A stretch of DNA of 64,000 nt from Kitasatospora humi. Lineage in GTDB: Bacteria; Actinomycetota; Actinomycetes; Streptomycetales; Streptomycetaceae. Location of the stretch: positions 1 to 64,000 of the forward strand of contig NZ_JAJJPA010000021.1 of the NCBI RefSeq assembly GCF_020907985.1, in the 5' to 3' direction. Made by a program: the position numbers and the translations under genes. Shown here one piece after another: positions 5,795 through 13,539 of the stretch (positions are counted from its first letter, which is position 1; each line of letters opens with the position of its first letter). The notes under the pieces are model-generated. The model did not search any database, was not told the DNA's origin, and saw only the letters and a program-made list of their open reading frames with translations.

Positions 5795-8053
5795 ATGGCC
5801 GTCGACCTGCCGCTGCGGGAGAACGAGAACATCCAGGGCGATGTGCTCGCCGGTTTCAAGAAGGACCAGATGGTGCTGCTGATGCTCACCTTCGAGGACG
5901 GCATCAGGGCCCGCAGCTGGCTGCGGCGGGTCATCCCGCGGATCGCGACCACCAGGCAAGTGGCCGAGTTCAACCGGGCGTTCAGCGCGGCCCGCAAACT
6001 GTCCGGCGGCGACCCCACCGCGCTCAAGGCGACCTGGATGGGCCTCAGCTTCACCTACTCCGGCCTGGAGAGGCTGCTCGGCAAGGCGCCGTACCCGTCC
6101 GCCGACCCGACCACCACGCTGGGCGCCTTCCAGCAGGGCCCGGTGCCCCGGGCCAACGACCTCGGCGACCGGGACGACAGCAACCCCAGTCACTGGCTGT
6201 TCGGCAACAACAAGACCGAGGGGCAGCTCCACGCGGTGCTCACCATCGCCTCCGACACCGCCAAGGACCTGGAGAACACCGTCACCGAGCAGCGCGAGCT
6301 GGCGGCCCAGTACGGCATCTCGATCGCGTTCCAGCAGGTCGGCGCCACCCTGGAGGGCTCCCGGCGCGGCAAGGAGCACTTCGGCTTCAAGGACGGCGTC
6401 AGCGAGCCGGGGGTGCGCGGCTTCGACGAGCCCGACCCGCTGCGCCCGGAGTGGGTCAAGGACCACCCCGGCACCCGGCTGATTCCGGCCGGCGAGTTCG
6501 TGGTCGGCCACCAGCGGGTCGGCAACGCCCCCAATCCGCTGCCCGCCTGGGCGTTCGAGGGCTCGTTCCAGGTGGTCCGCCGGCTCGCCCAGGACGTGCC
6601 CGGCTGGTGGGCGCAGATCGCCCGGCAACTGCCGGTCCTCAAGGAGGCCAAGGCGATTCCGGCGGACGCCACGATGGAGTGGGTGGCCGCCCGGGTGGTC
6701 GGCCGCTGGCGCTCCGGCACCCCGGTGGCCAAGTGCCCGCACGCCGACCAGCCGTTCAACACCGTGGCCGCCAACGACAACGACATCAGCTTCCTGAACG
6801 ACCTGGAGGGCCACACCACCCCGCTCTTCTCGCACCTGCGCAAGACCAACCCGCGCGACGGGCTGCAGGAGCGGCCGGGCGCCGATCCGTTCCCCGAGGA
6901 CCCGGTCATGGACCGGCGCCGGATCATGCGCCGCGGCAGCCCCTACGGTGCGCCGTTCGACCCCACCTCCGAGGGGCCGGGCGGGCCGGACGCGGCGCGC
7001 GGGCTGCTCTTCGTCTGCTACCAGAGCGACCTCGTCCAGCAGTTCGAGTTCATCCAGAAGGCGTGGATCGACAGCCCCGCGTTCCCGCCGAACCGGCCGG
7101 AGCAACCGGGGCCGGACGCCATGGTGGGGTTCACCGGCGCGGTCAACTGGGAGCACGAAGGCGGTGAGCCGGTCAACCTGAGCTTCCAGCGGTTCGTCCG
7201 CACCGAGGGCGCGGTCTACGCGTTCCTGCCGTCGATCACCATGCTCAAGGCGCTCGCCGACGGGCGGCTGCCGGGGGAGGAGCCGGCGACCGGGCAGCCG
7301 GTGGACACCTTCCTGCCGGTGCCCGACCGCCAGCCCAAGGATGGCAAGAGCTGGTACTGGGCGTTCCGCACGGTCGCCGGCGAACAGCGGTACCGGGCGA
7401 TCTCGATCGCCCACGGCAACGATCACACCGACCGCAAGGAGACGGACGACCAACCGGTCGACACCTGGGACTCGTTCACCGGGGTCACCCAGGTGGACTG
7501 CCTGCTGCCGTTCCCGGACCGGCAGAACGTCGACGGCAAGACGTTCTACTGGCTGTTCCACAGCACCGCCACCCAGCAGCGCTACCGGGTGGTCTCGATC
7601 GCCAACGGCGACGACCACCGGGACGCCAAGGAGCACGACGACGCCCCCCTGAGCACCTGGCCCGCGCTCGACGGGGTGGCCCGGGTCGACTTCGTGCTGC
7701 CGGTGCCCGACCGGCAGCGGGTGAACGGGGTCAGCCTCTACTGGGTGTTCCACACCCTGAACGGCGTGCAGCGGCACCGCGTGATCAGCATCGCCGACGG
7801 TGAGCAGCACGCCAACGGGATCGTCCGCGGCGACCGCCGGCTGGCCGCCTGGAGCTCCTTCGCCGGGATCGACAAGGTCACCGCGGTGCTGCCGATCCCG
7901 GACATGAAGCAGGTGGGGGGCAGGTCCTGGTACTGGGTCTTCCACCGGGACCGCTACCGGGTGGTCTCGATGCTGAACTCCGGCGACCACGACGACCAGA
8001 TCGAGGTGCCGGACCGGCCGACCGGTCTGTGGACCTCGCTGACCGTCAACTGA
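5795..8053 (+). CDS. DyP-type heme peroxidase with four C-terminal hemopexin-like repeats
   Basis: A 752-residue protein. Residues 1 to about 490 are a DyP-type peroxidase: the GXXDG motif is GFKDG (197-201, catalytic Asp200), the proximal heme ligand is His347 in LFSHLRKTNPRDG, and the distal Arg lies in MRRGSPYG (about 379-380). DyPs oxidise dyes and phenols with H2O2. From about residue 503 to the end are four repeats of about 62 residues, each with a V-D/T-x-x-LP-x-PD strand, a G-x-SWYW-x-F core and a W-x-S/A-x-x-G end, much like the four blades of a hemopexin propeller. I see no Sec or Tat signal, which is odd for a likely partner of the secreted oxidase encoded divergently. The propeller assignment is an inference from repeat number, length and pattern. 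Confidence 0.88.
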   Translation: MAVDLPLRENENIQGDVLAGFKKDQMVLLMLTFEDGIRARSWLRRVIPRIATTRQVAEFNRAFSAARKLSGGDPTALKATWMGLSFTYSGLERLLGKAPYPSADPTTTLGAFQQGPVPRANDLGDRDDSNPSHWLFGNNKTEGQLHAVLTIASDTAKDLENTVTEQRELAAQYGISIAFQQVGATLEGSRRGKEHFGFKDGVSEPGVRGFDEPDPLRPEWVKDHPGTRLIPAGEFVVGHQRVGNAPNPLPAWAFEGSFQVVRRLAQDVPGWWAQIARQLPVLKEAKAIPADATMEWVAARVVGRWRSGTPVAKCPHADQPFNTVAANDNDISFLNDLEGHTTPLFSHLRKTNPRDGLQERPGADPFPEDPVMDRRRIMRRGSPYGAPFDPTSEGPGGPDAARGLLFVCYQSDLVQQFEFIQKAWIDSPAFPPNRPEQPGPDAMVGFTGAVNWEHEGGEPVNLSFQRFVRTEGAVYAFLPSITMLKALADGRLPGEEPATGQPVDTFLPVPDRQPKDGKSWYWAFRTVAGEQRYRAISIAHGNDHTDRKETDDQPVDTWDSFTGVTQVDCLLPFPDRQNVDGKTFYWLFHSTATQQRYRVVSIANGDDHRDAKEHDDAPLSTWPALDGVARVDFVLPVPDRQRVNGVSLYWVFHTLNGVQRHRVISIADGEQHANGIVRGDRRLAAWSSFAGIDKVTAVLPIPDMKQVGGRSWYWVFHRDRYRVVSMLNSGDHDDQIEVPDRPTGLWTSLTVN

Positions 8054-8070
8054 CCTGCGTCCGGCGGGAA

Positions 8071-8130
8071 GCGCGCCCAGCGCCGAGGGCGACGGAGGCC
8101 CGGCTCCCCGAGCCCTCGGCGGTGGCGCGC
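8071..8130 (+). terminator. Long hairpin after the peroxidase gene
   Basis: GCGCGCC...CGCCGAGGGC (8071-8090) pairs with GCCCTCGGCG...GCGCGC (8112-8130) with a small internal loop and an apical loop of about 20 nt. It begins 17 bases after the peroxidase stop. Confidence 0.65.
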
Positions 8131-8317
8131 CGGAATGCGCTGACCAGCAGTACGAAACGGGACATTCACGGCCCATCAGGAGCTTTTCCGCCGGCCCTCG
8201 GTGTCGATTCGGCAGCGGGGGCCCGGGGCTGTTCGATATGTCATCCGGGCCTGTTAGTGTCTGCCTCTTTCCGCCGCATCAGCGCTGGCGCACAAGACGG
8301 GGTAAGAGGGAAAGAAC

Positions 8318-9073
8318 ATGGCAATCCGCCGGGCAAAGCAGAAGGCACAGGTCATCGAGAAGCTCTCCCAGATGGCACCGCCCGGAGAGCAGTTCATCGC
8401 GTGCGTGCACGTGGAGACCGGCCCGAGCCCCTGGCTCAACGCAGTCTTCGAGGAGATCCCGGGCCTCGTCCTGATCATCGCGCTGACCCGGAACCAGTAC
8501 TTCCTGACGCTGACCAACACCTCGGTGGTGGTCAACGCCGCCAGCCGCTGGACCAACCGGCCCGGCGACGTGCTCGCGGTCTTCCCCCGTCACGCCTTCC
8601 CGATCAGCCGGGTCAAGCGCCGCAGCATCTGGAGCTCGGCGTACCTGCAGCTGCCCACCGACAGCAAGCCGAAGCGCATCAACATCCACCGCTACTGGCG
8701 CAACGAGCTGGACATGCTGAGCGCGGCGTTCCCGCCCGGAGCGATCGACCCGAGCTCGCAGCCGTTCGAGAACGTCCCGCAGGACCAGCCGTTCCCGCCG
8801 CAGGGCGCGCCGATGGGCCAGCCGTTCCCGCCGCAGGGCGCGCCGATGGGTCAGCCGCCGTTCCCGCCGCAGGGCGCGCCGATGCCGCCGATGGGCGCGC
8901 CGCAGGGCCAGCCGCCGTTCCCGCCCCAGGGTGCCCCGGTGCCGCCGCCGTTCCCGCAGCAGGGTGCCCCGGTGCCCCCGCCGATGGGCGCGCCGATGCC
9001 GCCGCAGGGCGCCAACCCGTACGCCGGGCAGCCGGGCCAGCCGGGGTACGCGCCGCACCCGGACCAGATGTGA
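8318..9073 (+). CDS. Conserved hypothetical protein with proline-rich repeat tail
   Basis: A 251-residue protein starting MAIRRAKQKAQVIEKL after a GAGGGAAAG ribosome binding site. The first 150 or so residues form a mixed alpha/beta domain (LVLIIALTRNQYFLTLTN, ISRVKRRSIWSSAYLQLP) that could be a PH-like fold, a guess from the strand pattern. The last 90 residues are repeats of FPPQGAPMGQ and variants, low-complexity Pro/Gln/Gly/Met. Such tails are common on actinobacterial proteins that sit at membranes or septa. No signal peptide or transmembrane segment. Function unknown. It has its own terminator (9095-9132). Confidence 0.75.
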   Translation: MAIRRAKQKAQVIEKLSQMAPPGEQFIACVHVETGPSPWLNAVFEEIPGLVLIIALTRNQYFLTLTNTSVVVNAASRWTNRPGDVLAVFPRHAFPISRVKRRSIWSSAYLQLPTDSKPKRINIHRYWRNELDMLSAAFPPGAIDPSSQPFENVPQDQPFPPQGAPMGQPFPPQGAPMGQPPFPPQGAPMPPMGAPQGQPPFPPQGAPVPPPFPQQGAPVPPPMGAPMPPQGANPYAGQPGQPGYAPHPDQM

Positions 9074-9094
9074 CACGGCACCGCTGACACCCAC

Positions 9095-9132
9095 CGTCGG
9101 GCCCGCACCCTTCCCAGGGGCGGGCCCGACGG
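9095..9132 (+). terminator. Terminator after the proline-rich protein gene
   Basis: CCGTCGGGCCCG (9095-9106) pairs perfectly with CGGGCCCGACGG (9121-9132) around a 14-nt loop, 22 bases after the stop. Confidence 0.75.
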
Positions 9133-9164
9133 CTTCTGTCAGGGTGTGTTGGGACGATGCGCGG

Positions 9165-9800
9165 ATGAGTTCAACGCACGCGCAATCGCGCAGCACCCTC
9201 CTGGAGTCGGTCGGCGCCGTCCAACCGTGGGACGAACTGGAGCGGGCCCACCTGACCGCGGTCACGGAGTGGATCGCCGGCGGCGCCCCGCTGTACCGGG
9301 TGCGCAAGCCGGACGGGCCGCCGATGCACCTGGTGAGCTACTTCGTGGTGCGTGACGAGGCACGCGGGCAACTGCTGCTGGTCGACCACCGCAAGGCGGG
9401 CCTGTGGCTGCCGGCCGGCGGGCACGTCGAGCCGGGGGAGGACCCGTGGGCGACCGTGGTCCGGGAGTGCCACGAGGAGTTGGGCATCACGGCCGTGGCC
9501 TCGCCCCTCACCGGCGAGCGGCCCTTCTTCGTCACCGTCACCCGCACCCGGGGGCAGGGCGCGCACACCGATGTCTCGCTGTGGTTCCTCCTCGACGCCG
9601 ACGCCGACTCCGTGACCTCCTACGACGAGGGCGAGTTCAGTGCCGTCCGCTGGCTCACCGAGGCCCAGGTGCTCGCGGAACCGACAGAGCTGCTCGACCC
9701 CCACATGCACCGCTTCATCCGCAAGCTGCAGCGCGCCGGAGGCAGTGCGCCGGCGGACGCGGATACTGGGGCTCATGACCGAGCCGGAATCTCCGCCTGA
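9165..9800 (+). CDS. Nudix hydrolase
   Basis: A 211-residue Nudix protein. The Nudix box GX5EX7REUXEEXGU is visible as GGHVEPGEDPWATVVRECHE followed by ELGI; both catalytic Glu residues are present. Nudix enzymes hydrolyse nucleoside diphosphates linked to other groups; the substrate cannot be read. The ATG at 9165 is chosen because GACGAT at 9153-9158 could be a -10 box giving a leaderless transcript starting at that ATG; there is no good ribosome binding site. The gene overlaps the next Nudix gene by 26 bases, so the two are probably co-expressed. Confidence 0.88.
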   Translation: MSSTHAQSRSTLLESVGAVQPWDELERAHLTAVTEWIAGGAPLYRVRKPDGPPMHLVSYFVVRDEARGQLLLVDHRKAGLWLPAGGHVEPGEDPWATVVRECHEELGITAVASPLTGERPFFVTVTRTRGQGAHTDVSLWFLLDADADSVTSYDEGEFSAVRWLTEAQVLAEPTELLDPHMHRFIRKLQRAGGSAPADADTGAHDRAGISA

Positions 9801-10323
9801 CTTCAGCCGCATCAAGATCCGTGTCGGCGCGCTCGTCCTCTGCGGTGACGAGGTGGCCCTCATCCGTCGTGAACGCGCCGGTGGCGTGCGGTTCTTCACC
9901 CCGCCCGGCGGCAACGTCGAGCCGGGCGAGGACCTGGAAGCCGCGCTGTGGCGCGAGCTGGCGGAGGAGTTGGGCCTCAGCCGCGGGCAAGTGGCAGGCC
10001 ACCCCGAGCTGTTGTGGGTGGTCGACCAGCGCGTCAACCGCCCGGGGCCGACTCCGCCGCCGCGCAAGCTGCACCTGCTCTACCGGTTGCACATCGGCGA
10101 GGCGGTCCGCGGGCGGCTCGCCGCCGAGGAGTACGACGAACTCCCCGACGGCACCCACGAGGTGGGCCACATCGACTGGCTCGACTACCGCAGTACCGCC
10201 GAGCTGCCGATCTTCCCGCCGGTCGGCCGCGCCCTCGCCGCCCTCCCCGCCGCCGACGCCCCGGTCGGCAACGCCGCCCTGCCCGCCGTCACCGACGCCG
10301 ACTACACCTGGATCGAGCGGTGA
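9775..10323 (+). CDS. Nudix hydrolase (second of pair)
   Basis: A 182-residue Nudix protein (MTEPESPPDFSRIKIRVGAL). Nudix box: PGGNVEPGEDLEAALWRELA then EELGL. Its first 26 bases overlap the preceding Nudix gene in another frame. GATACT at 9762-9767, inside that gene, would be a -10 box 7 bases before this ATG, so it may also have its own leaderless promoter. The two proteins share little sequence outside the Nudix box, so this is not a simple recent duplication. Substrate unknown. It is convergent with the sigma factor gene that ends at 10328. Confidence 0.87.
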   Translation: MTEPESPPDFSRIKIRVGALVLCGDEVALIRRERAGGVRFFTPPGGNVEPGEDLEAALWRELAEELGLSRGQVAGHPELLWVVDQRVNRPGPTPPPRKLHLLYRLHIGEAVRGRLAAEEYDELPDGTHEVGHIDWLDYRSTAELPIFPPVGRALAALPAADAPVGNAALPAVTDADYTWIER

Positions 10324-10327
10324 GCGG

Positions 10328-11311
10328 TCAGTCCAGCAGCGTCAGGTCCAGCTGCGCCAGCCTGGCCCGGTCGGCCAGGATGTTGAGCTCGACCACGCGG
10401 TCGTCCGCGACCGTGAACGACAGCAGCGACACCACCTTCTCGCCATCGCTCGACACCATGCCGTAGGCGCCGTTGATCAGCGCCGGCCGGCTCTGGTGGG
10501 CGAACTGGCGGAAGAACAGCGCCTGCGAGGCCACGGCCGCCGCGCCGCGGACCAGGCGGCCGCCCACGCCCACGTCGGCGCGGAGCAGGACGTCGGGGTC
10601 GAGCACGGCGACCAGGGCGTCGAAGTCGCCGGCCTGGGAGGCGGCCATGAAGGCGTCGACCACCGCGCGCTGACGGCCGGCGTCGGGCTCCTGGGCCGGG
10701 GCCGAGCCCTGGACACGGCGGCGTGCGCGGCTCGCGAGTTGGCGGGTGGCGGCCGGGGACTTGCCGACGATCGGGGCGATCTCCTCGAACGGCACGGCGA
10801 ACATGTCGTGCAGCACGAAGGCGAGCCGCTCCGCGGGGGTCAGGTGCTCCAGCACCACCAGCAGGGCCAGTCCGACCGAGTCGGCCATCAGGGCCTGCTG
10901 CTCCGGGTCGGCGGTGTCGGAGGCGGCGGAGGTGACGACCGGGTCCGGCACGAAGGTGTCGTCGAGGGTGTCCTCCCGGCGGGCCTTGCGGGAGCGCAGC
11001 AGGTCCAGGCAGACCCGGCCGACCACGGTGGTGAGCCAGGCGCTCAGGTTGTCGATCCGCCCGGCGTCGGAGCGGCTCAGCCGCAGCCAGGCCTCCTGCA
11101 CCGCGTCCTCGGCCTCGGAGACCGAGCCGAGCATCCGGTACGCCACCGCGCGCAGCTGCCCCCGGTCGGCCTCGAAGCGGTCGGCCAGCCAGTCGTGCCC
11201 GCCCGCGCCGTGCCCGCCCGCGCCGGGCCAGCCGGTGCCCTGCCCGCCGGTGCCGTGCCCGCCCGTCTCGTGCCCGTCCGTGCCGTGCGCGTTCGTGTCG
11301 TGTCCGTCCAT
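10328..11311 (-). CDS. ECF sigma factor with C-terminal SnoaL-like domain (ECF41/SigJ-like)
   Basis: A 327-residue sigma factor. Sigma region 2 is about residues 50-120 (MLGSVSEAEDAVQEAWLR), region 4 about 160-210 (LTPAERLAFVLHDMF, then KSPAATRQLASRARRRV), and a SnoaL-like domain fills the C-terminus (VVDAFMAASQAGDFDALVAV). This is the ECF41-type plan, in which the fused domain, not a separate anti-sigma factor, controls activity (family knowledge). The ATG at 11311 follows GGAGGAGAG. The N-terminus is unusual: about 35 residues of Gly/His-rich repeats (HGTDGHETGGHGTGGQGTG), which might bind metal or be plain low complexity. The CoA-transferase gene diverges from it. Confidence 0.88.
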   Translation of the reverse strand: MDGHDTNAHGTDGHETGGHGTGGQGTGWPGAGGHGAGGHDWLADRFEADRGQLRAVAYRMLGSVSEAEDAVQEAWLRLSRSDAGRIDNLSAWLTTVVGRVCLDLLRSRKARREDTLDDTFVPDPVVTSAASDTADPEQQALMADSVGLALLVVLEHLTPAERLAFVLHDMFAVPFEEIAPIVGKSPAATRQLASRARRRVQGSAPAQEPDAGRQRAVVDAFMAASQAGDFDALVAVLDPDVLLRADVGVGGRLVRGAAAVASQALFFRQFAHQSRPALINGAYGMVSSDGEKVVSLLSFTVADDRVVELNILADRARLAQLDLTLLD

Positions 11312-11394
11312 GATGATCTCTCCTCCCCGTCGGGTCGTTCCTATCACCGACGAACGCCGGCCGGGAGATGTGACGGGCGAGGAGAATGTGGCAG

Positions 11395-12717
11395 ATGACG
11401 ACTGACGAGTTCACCGCCGCCGCCTGGTCCGCCCTCGGCGGCGAACCAGGGCCCGCCGCCGCCGTGGAGTACCGCGAGGTGCCCGGCGCCCTGCCCAGCG
11501 TGCTGCCCGTCCGGCAGCTGGCCCGCGCCACCGTGGCCGCCTGCTCGCTGGCCGCCGCCGAGCTGCTGGCCGAGCGCAACGGCACCGGGGCTCCCCGGGT
11601 GCGGATCGACGAGGGGGCGGTGGCCACCGCGTTCACCAGTGAGCGGCAGCTGCGGATCGACGGCCGGGCGCTGACCACCTTCGCCCCGCACTCGGGCTTC
11701 TGGCCGACCGCGGACGGCTGGGTGCGCACCCACGCCAACTACCCGCACCACCGGGCCCGGTTGCTGGCCGCGCTGGGGCTGCCCGAGGACGCGTCGGCGG
11801 AGCAGCTGGCCGAGCTGCTGACCACCCGGACGGCCACCGAGGTGCAGGAGACCGCCTACGCGGCCGGTGCCCTCGCGGTGGCGGTCGCCGACCCGGCGCC
11901 CGCCGACCACCCGCTCGTCGAGCACCTCCCGTCCACTCCCAGCGACCGCGGGCTGGCCCCCGACCGGCTGCCCGCCGCCGGGGTGCGGGTGCTCGACCTG
12001 ACCCGGGTGATCGCCGGCCCGGTCGCCACCCGCACGCTCGGCCTGCTCGGCGCGGACGTGCTGCGGATCGACTCGCCGCGGCTGCCGGAGAGCGAGGACG
12101 CGCACGCCGACACCGGTTTCGGCAAGCGCTCGGCGCGGCTCGACCTGGCCGACCCGGCCGACCTCACCGTGCTGCGCGAGCTGGCCGCGACCGCCGACGT
12201 GGTGGTGACCGGCTACCGGCCCGGTGCGCTCGACCGCTTCGGACTGGCACCCGAGGCCCTGCCGGGCACGATCGTGGTGCAGCTCAACGCCTGGGGCTGG
12301 CACGGGCCGTGGGCCGGGCGGCGGGGCTTCGACAGCCTGGTGCAGGCGGCCTGCGGAATCGCCCGGCTGACGGCGGACGACAACGGACCGGGCGTGCTCC
12401 CAGCCCAGGCACTGGACCACGGCACCGGTTACCTCATCGCGGCCGGCGTGCTGCGCGCGCTGACCGGGCGCCAGCGCGACGGCCGGGCGGCACGGCTGCG
12501 CTACTCGCTCGCCGGCACCGCGCACTGGCTGCTCGGCACCTCCGCCGGAGCCACCGACCAGGTGCCCTTCGACCCGACCCCGTACCTGGTGGACACCCCC
12601 TCGCCCTACGGCCTGCTGCGCCACGCCCGCCCGCCGCTCGGCCACCAGGGCGCCCCGGCCACCTGGGTGCACGGCCCGACCCGCTGGGGCACCGACCGCC
12701 CGCAGTGGCGCGGCTGA
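11395..12717 (+). CDS. CaiB/BaiF (class III) CoA-transferase family protein
   Basis: A 440-residue protein of the class III CoA-transferase family, best matched in the second half (RVLDLTRVIAGPVATRTLGLLGADVLRID, NAWGWHGPWAGRRGFDSLVQAACGIA). Family members move CoA between carboxylic acids or act as racemases on acyl-CoAs. Compared with single-domain members, the N-terminal 190 residues are a second, diverged half, as in fused or two-repeat forms. The catalytic Asp expected in the N-terminal half is not obvious to me, so activity is uncertain. ATG 11395 is preferred over 11386 for its spacing from GAGGAG. It is divergent from the ECF sigma factor. Confidence 0.8.
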   Translation: MTTDEFTAAAWSALGGEPGPAAAVEYREVPGALPSVLPVRQLARATVAACSLAAAELLAERNGTGAPRVRIDEGAVATAFTSERQLRIDGRALTTFAPHSGFWPTADGWVRTHANYPHHRARLLAALGLPEDASAEQLAELLTTRTATEVQETAYAAGALAVAVADPAPADHPLVEHLPSTPSDRGLAPDRLPAAGVRVLDLTRVIAGPVATRTLGLLGADVLRIDSPRLPESEDAHADTGFGKRSARLDLADPADLTVLRELAATADVVVTGYRPGALDRFGLAPEALPGTIVVQLNAWGWHGPWAGRRGFDSLVQAACGIARLTADDNGPGVLPAQALDHGTGYLIAAGVLRALTGRQRDGRAARLRYSLAGTAHWLLGTSAGATDQVPFDPTPYLVDTPSPYGLLRHARPPLGHQGAPATWVHGPTRWGTDRPQWRG

Positions 12718-12766
12718 CTCCGCGATCCGCCGGCCGCTCCCGCGCCACCGTGCCTACACTCCCCGG

Positions 12767-13297
12767 ATGAGCCCGAATCGCGACCTCACCCGACTCGCCA
12801 CCGCCCGCCTGGACCTGCGGGCGGTGGCGCCGGCCGACCTCGACGCGCTGTACGAGATCAACTCCGATCCCCGGGTGTGGGAGCACCGCCCGCAGGGGCG
12901 CCATGCCGGCCCGGTCACCACCCGGGAGTGGATCGCGCGGGCGGTGGCCGGTTGGGAGGACGGCCTCGGTTACTGGACCGCGCGGCTGGTCGGCACCGAC
13001 ACGGTGGTCGGGGTCGGCGGAGTGCAGTTGCAGGGCCGCGGTCACTGGAACCTCTACTACCGGTTGGCACCCGCCCGTTGGGGCCGCGGCTATGCCACCG
13101 AGCTGGCCAGGGCGGCCCTCGGGGCCGCCCTGGAGCGCCACCCCGAGGTGCCGGTGTTCGCCTGGATCCATGCCGGCAACACCGCCTCCCGGGCCGTGGC
13201 GACCAGGCTCGGCCTGATCGACCACGGCCTGCGTCTGGACCCTTTCTACCGCGAGCAGTTGCACGTCTACGCGGACAGCCGGATGCCCGGTCTCTGA
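12767..13297 (+). CDS. GNAT-family N-acetyltransferase (RimJ/RimL-like)
   Basis: A 176-residue GNAT acetyltransferase. It has the usual opening TARLDLRAVAPADLDALYEI, a central strand (VVGVGGVQLQG) and the acetyl-CoA-binding segment RLAPARWGRGYATELARAAL, followed by AWIHAGNTASRAVATRLGL. These proteins acetylate amino groups of proteins or small molecules; the substrate is not evident. TACACT at 12755-12760 is a good -10 box 7 bases before the ATG, suggesting a leaderless mRNA. Confidence 0.88.
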   Translation: MSPNRDLTRLATARLDLRAVAPADLDALYEINSDPRVWEHRPQGRHAGPVTTREWIARAVAGWEDGLGYWTARLVGTDTVVGVGGVQLQGRGHWNLYYRLAPARWGRGYATELARAALGAALERHPEVPVFAWIHAGNTASRAVATRLGLIDHGLRLDPFYREQLHVYADSRMPGL

Positions 13298-13539
13298 ATC
13301 CGGCGCTCAAACCTGCCGGATCGAAAGAGAACTGACTTTCGGTCAATCTCCACTCGTTCACTCCCGCGTAACCAGCCGACCGCGCACGCCTCCTGTTGCG
13401 TTCAGGTCGGCTGTGGCAGCCTGTGGCACGCGTGGCGGGGGGTGGCTGGTGCTGCCCTCCGCTCGGCGATCTACGCGCGTTCCCGTCGTGGACCAGCGGG
13501 CGCGCGAACGTGCCCGCAGGTGCCCAGAGAGGGAGCAGG

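Noticed and set aside
5771..8176. 801-codon ORF opposite the DyP peroxidase
   Set aside because: Low-complexity translation; the plus strand has clear heme peroxidase motifs.
13341..13366. Possible PHO box (GGTCAATCTCC and GTTCACTCCCG) upstream of the phosphoesterase
   Set aside because: The two half-sites are 15, not 11, bases apart and the first has a mismatch in the core, so it does not meet the PhoP direct-repeat pattern.
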